A model generated the notes under the pieces. It was given only the letters and a program-made list of their open reading frames with translations. It was not told the origin of the DNA and made no database searches. From Microcaldota archaeon (GTDB lineage: Archaea > Micrarchaeota > Micrarchaeia > Anstonellales > Bilamarchaeaceae), in the NCBI GenBank assembly GCA_020726005.1, contig DYTL01000043.1, positions 1 through 6,684 of the forward strand: a stretch of 6,684 bases of DNA. Reading direction: 5' to 3'. Position 1 is the stretch's first letter, and the number at the start of each line of letters is the position of its first letter. The position numbers and the translations under genes were made by a program. Below, piece by piece: positions 6,398-6,684 of this stretch.

Positions 6398-6469
6398 CGC
6401 CCCGATCGGGATTCGAACCCGAGTCGACGACGTGACAGGCCGTAATGCTAACCACTACACCATCGAGGC
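6398..6469 (-). tRNA. tRNA-Asp (GTC)
   Basis: A complete 72-nt cloverleaf can be folded by hand. It has a 7-bp acceptor (GCCTCGA with TCGGGGC, one G-U pair), a 4-bp D stem (GTGT with GCAT) around AGTGGTTA, and an anticodon stem ACGGC with GTCGT. The loop CTGTCAC carries anticodon GTC (complement of 6434-6436). The variable loop is CGAC, and the T arm is TCGGG with CCCGA around TTCGAAT. The discriminator base is G73, as expected for tRNA-Asp. There is no intron and no encoded CCA, so the CCA must be added by the CCA-adding enzyme. It lies 3 nt downstream of tRNA-Tyr and is probably processed from the same precursor. Confidence 0.96.
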
Positions 6470-6472
6470 ATT

Positions 6473-6571
6473 TCCCACCAGCCGGACTTGAACCAGCAAC
6501 CTATCGGGTTCCGCGAAAAATTGCGGTAAAGCAAACTACAGCCGATCGCTCTGCCATTGAGCTATAGTGGG
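6473..6571 (-). tRNA. tRNA-Tyr (GTA) with a 27-nt intron
   Basis: After removing 27 nt, a 72-nt cloverleaf forms. The acceptor is CCCACTA with TGGTGGG, and the D stem is GCTC with GAGC around AATGGCA. The anticodon stem is ATCGG with CCGAT, with loop CTGTAGC carrying anticodon GTA (complement of 6537-6539). The variable loop is AGGTT, and the T arm is GCTGG with CCGGC around TTCAAGT. C1-G72 with A73 is the archaeal/eukaryotic tyrosine identity set. Exon 1 is 6571-6536 and exon 2 is 6508-6473. CCA is not encoded. This is the first gene of a two-tRNA unit with tRNA-Asp 3 nt downstream, and a TATA box lies about 30 nt upstream. Confidence 0.95.
6509..6535 (-). other. tRNA-Tyr intron at position 37/38 with a loose bulge-helix-bulge
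   Basis: The intron lies at the canonical archaeal site after position 37. The fold places a 4-bp central helix between CTGT (tRNA positions 32-35) and the intron's GCGG, with two G-U pairs. The 5' bulge is AG/T and the 3' bulge is AA/C, each cut after its second base. Inside the intron TTGC can pair with GCAA, but six bases (TTTTTC) separate that stem from the central helix, so the outer helix is not continuous. A splicing endonuclease must excise it. Confidence 0.85.
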
Positions 6572-6595
6572 ATAATTATAACTGATGAATAGAAG

Positions 6596-6606
6596 AATAT
6601 AAAAAG
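6596..6606 (-). promoter_or_regulatory. TATA box of the tRNA-Tyr/tRNA-Asp unit
   Basis: On the minus strand this reads CTTTTTATATT. The centre lies about 30 nt from the first base of tRNA-Tyr, so the start would fall a few bases upstream of the mature 5' end. That is the typical arrangement for archaeal tRNA genes. Confidence 0.65.
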
Positions 6607-6623
6607 TTGCTTTTATTTAAGCC

Positions 6624-6683
6624 CTAACCCCGCGGTTTAAGTAATAGATTTTCATTCAAACCCATTTTTTCTCGTAGAATTCT
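6624..6683 (-). CDS. Possible C-terminal end of an unidentified gene, cut by the window edge
   Basis: One minus-strand frame is open from the window edge to a TAG stop at 6624-6626. It gives 19 residues ending KMGLNENLLLKPRG. The other two frames stop earlier (after 8 and 10 codons). The stop sits just upstream of the tRNA TATA box, which would be a natural gene boundary. Nineteen codons are too few to name a family or to exclude chance. Confidence 0.3.
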   Translation of the reverse strand, partial: RILREKMGLNENLLLKPRG

Positions 6684-6684
6684 C

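Overview
This window looks archaeal. It carries an STT3/AglB-type oligosaccharyltransferase, an FtsZ of the archaeal FtsZ2 type, and a tRNA-Tyr that has the archaeal/eukaryotic C1-G72 pair and a short intron at position 37/38. Neither tRNA gene encodes the 3' CCA. Starts are preceded by GGTGA-type Shine-Dalgarno sequences, and A/T-rich TATA boxes lie at plausible distances. The DNA is AT-rich. I cannot place the lineage firmly; a euryarchaeal or DPANN-type genome would fit.

Layout, plus strand, 1-2171: two tandem genes (75-1055 and 1128-2171) encode paralogous proteins that I cannot assign to a named function. They share an N-terminal module whose second half reads like a peptidoglycan-binding-domain-like (PG_binding_1-like) helical repeat, a short helical middle block and a C-terminal module. 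Each has its own apparent TATA box and ribosome binding site, and each has a short inverted repeat close to the predicted transcription start. Neither shows a signal peptide.

Layout, minus strand, 6684-2249: reading right to left, there is the possible tail of an unidentified gene, then tRNA-Tyr (27-nt intron), tRNA-Asp 3 nt later, ftsZ and aglB. The last two are 24 nt apart and probably form one transcript. The convergent 77-nt gap between the second unknown gene and aglB holds T-tracts that could terminate the plus-strand transcript.

How it fits together: the minus strand is a housekeeping block covering tRNAs, the cell-division tubulin homologue and N-glycosylation of exported proteins. 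The plus-strand pair looks like an accessory or lineage-specific duplicated family and is the least explained part of the window. The AglB protein is itself unusual in having about 115 extra N-terminal residues with three predicted membrane segments, and eight cysteines in its extracytoplasmic domain.
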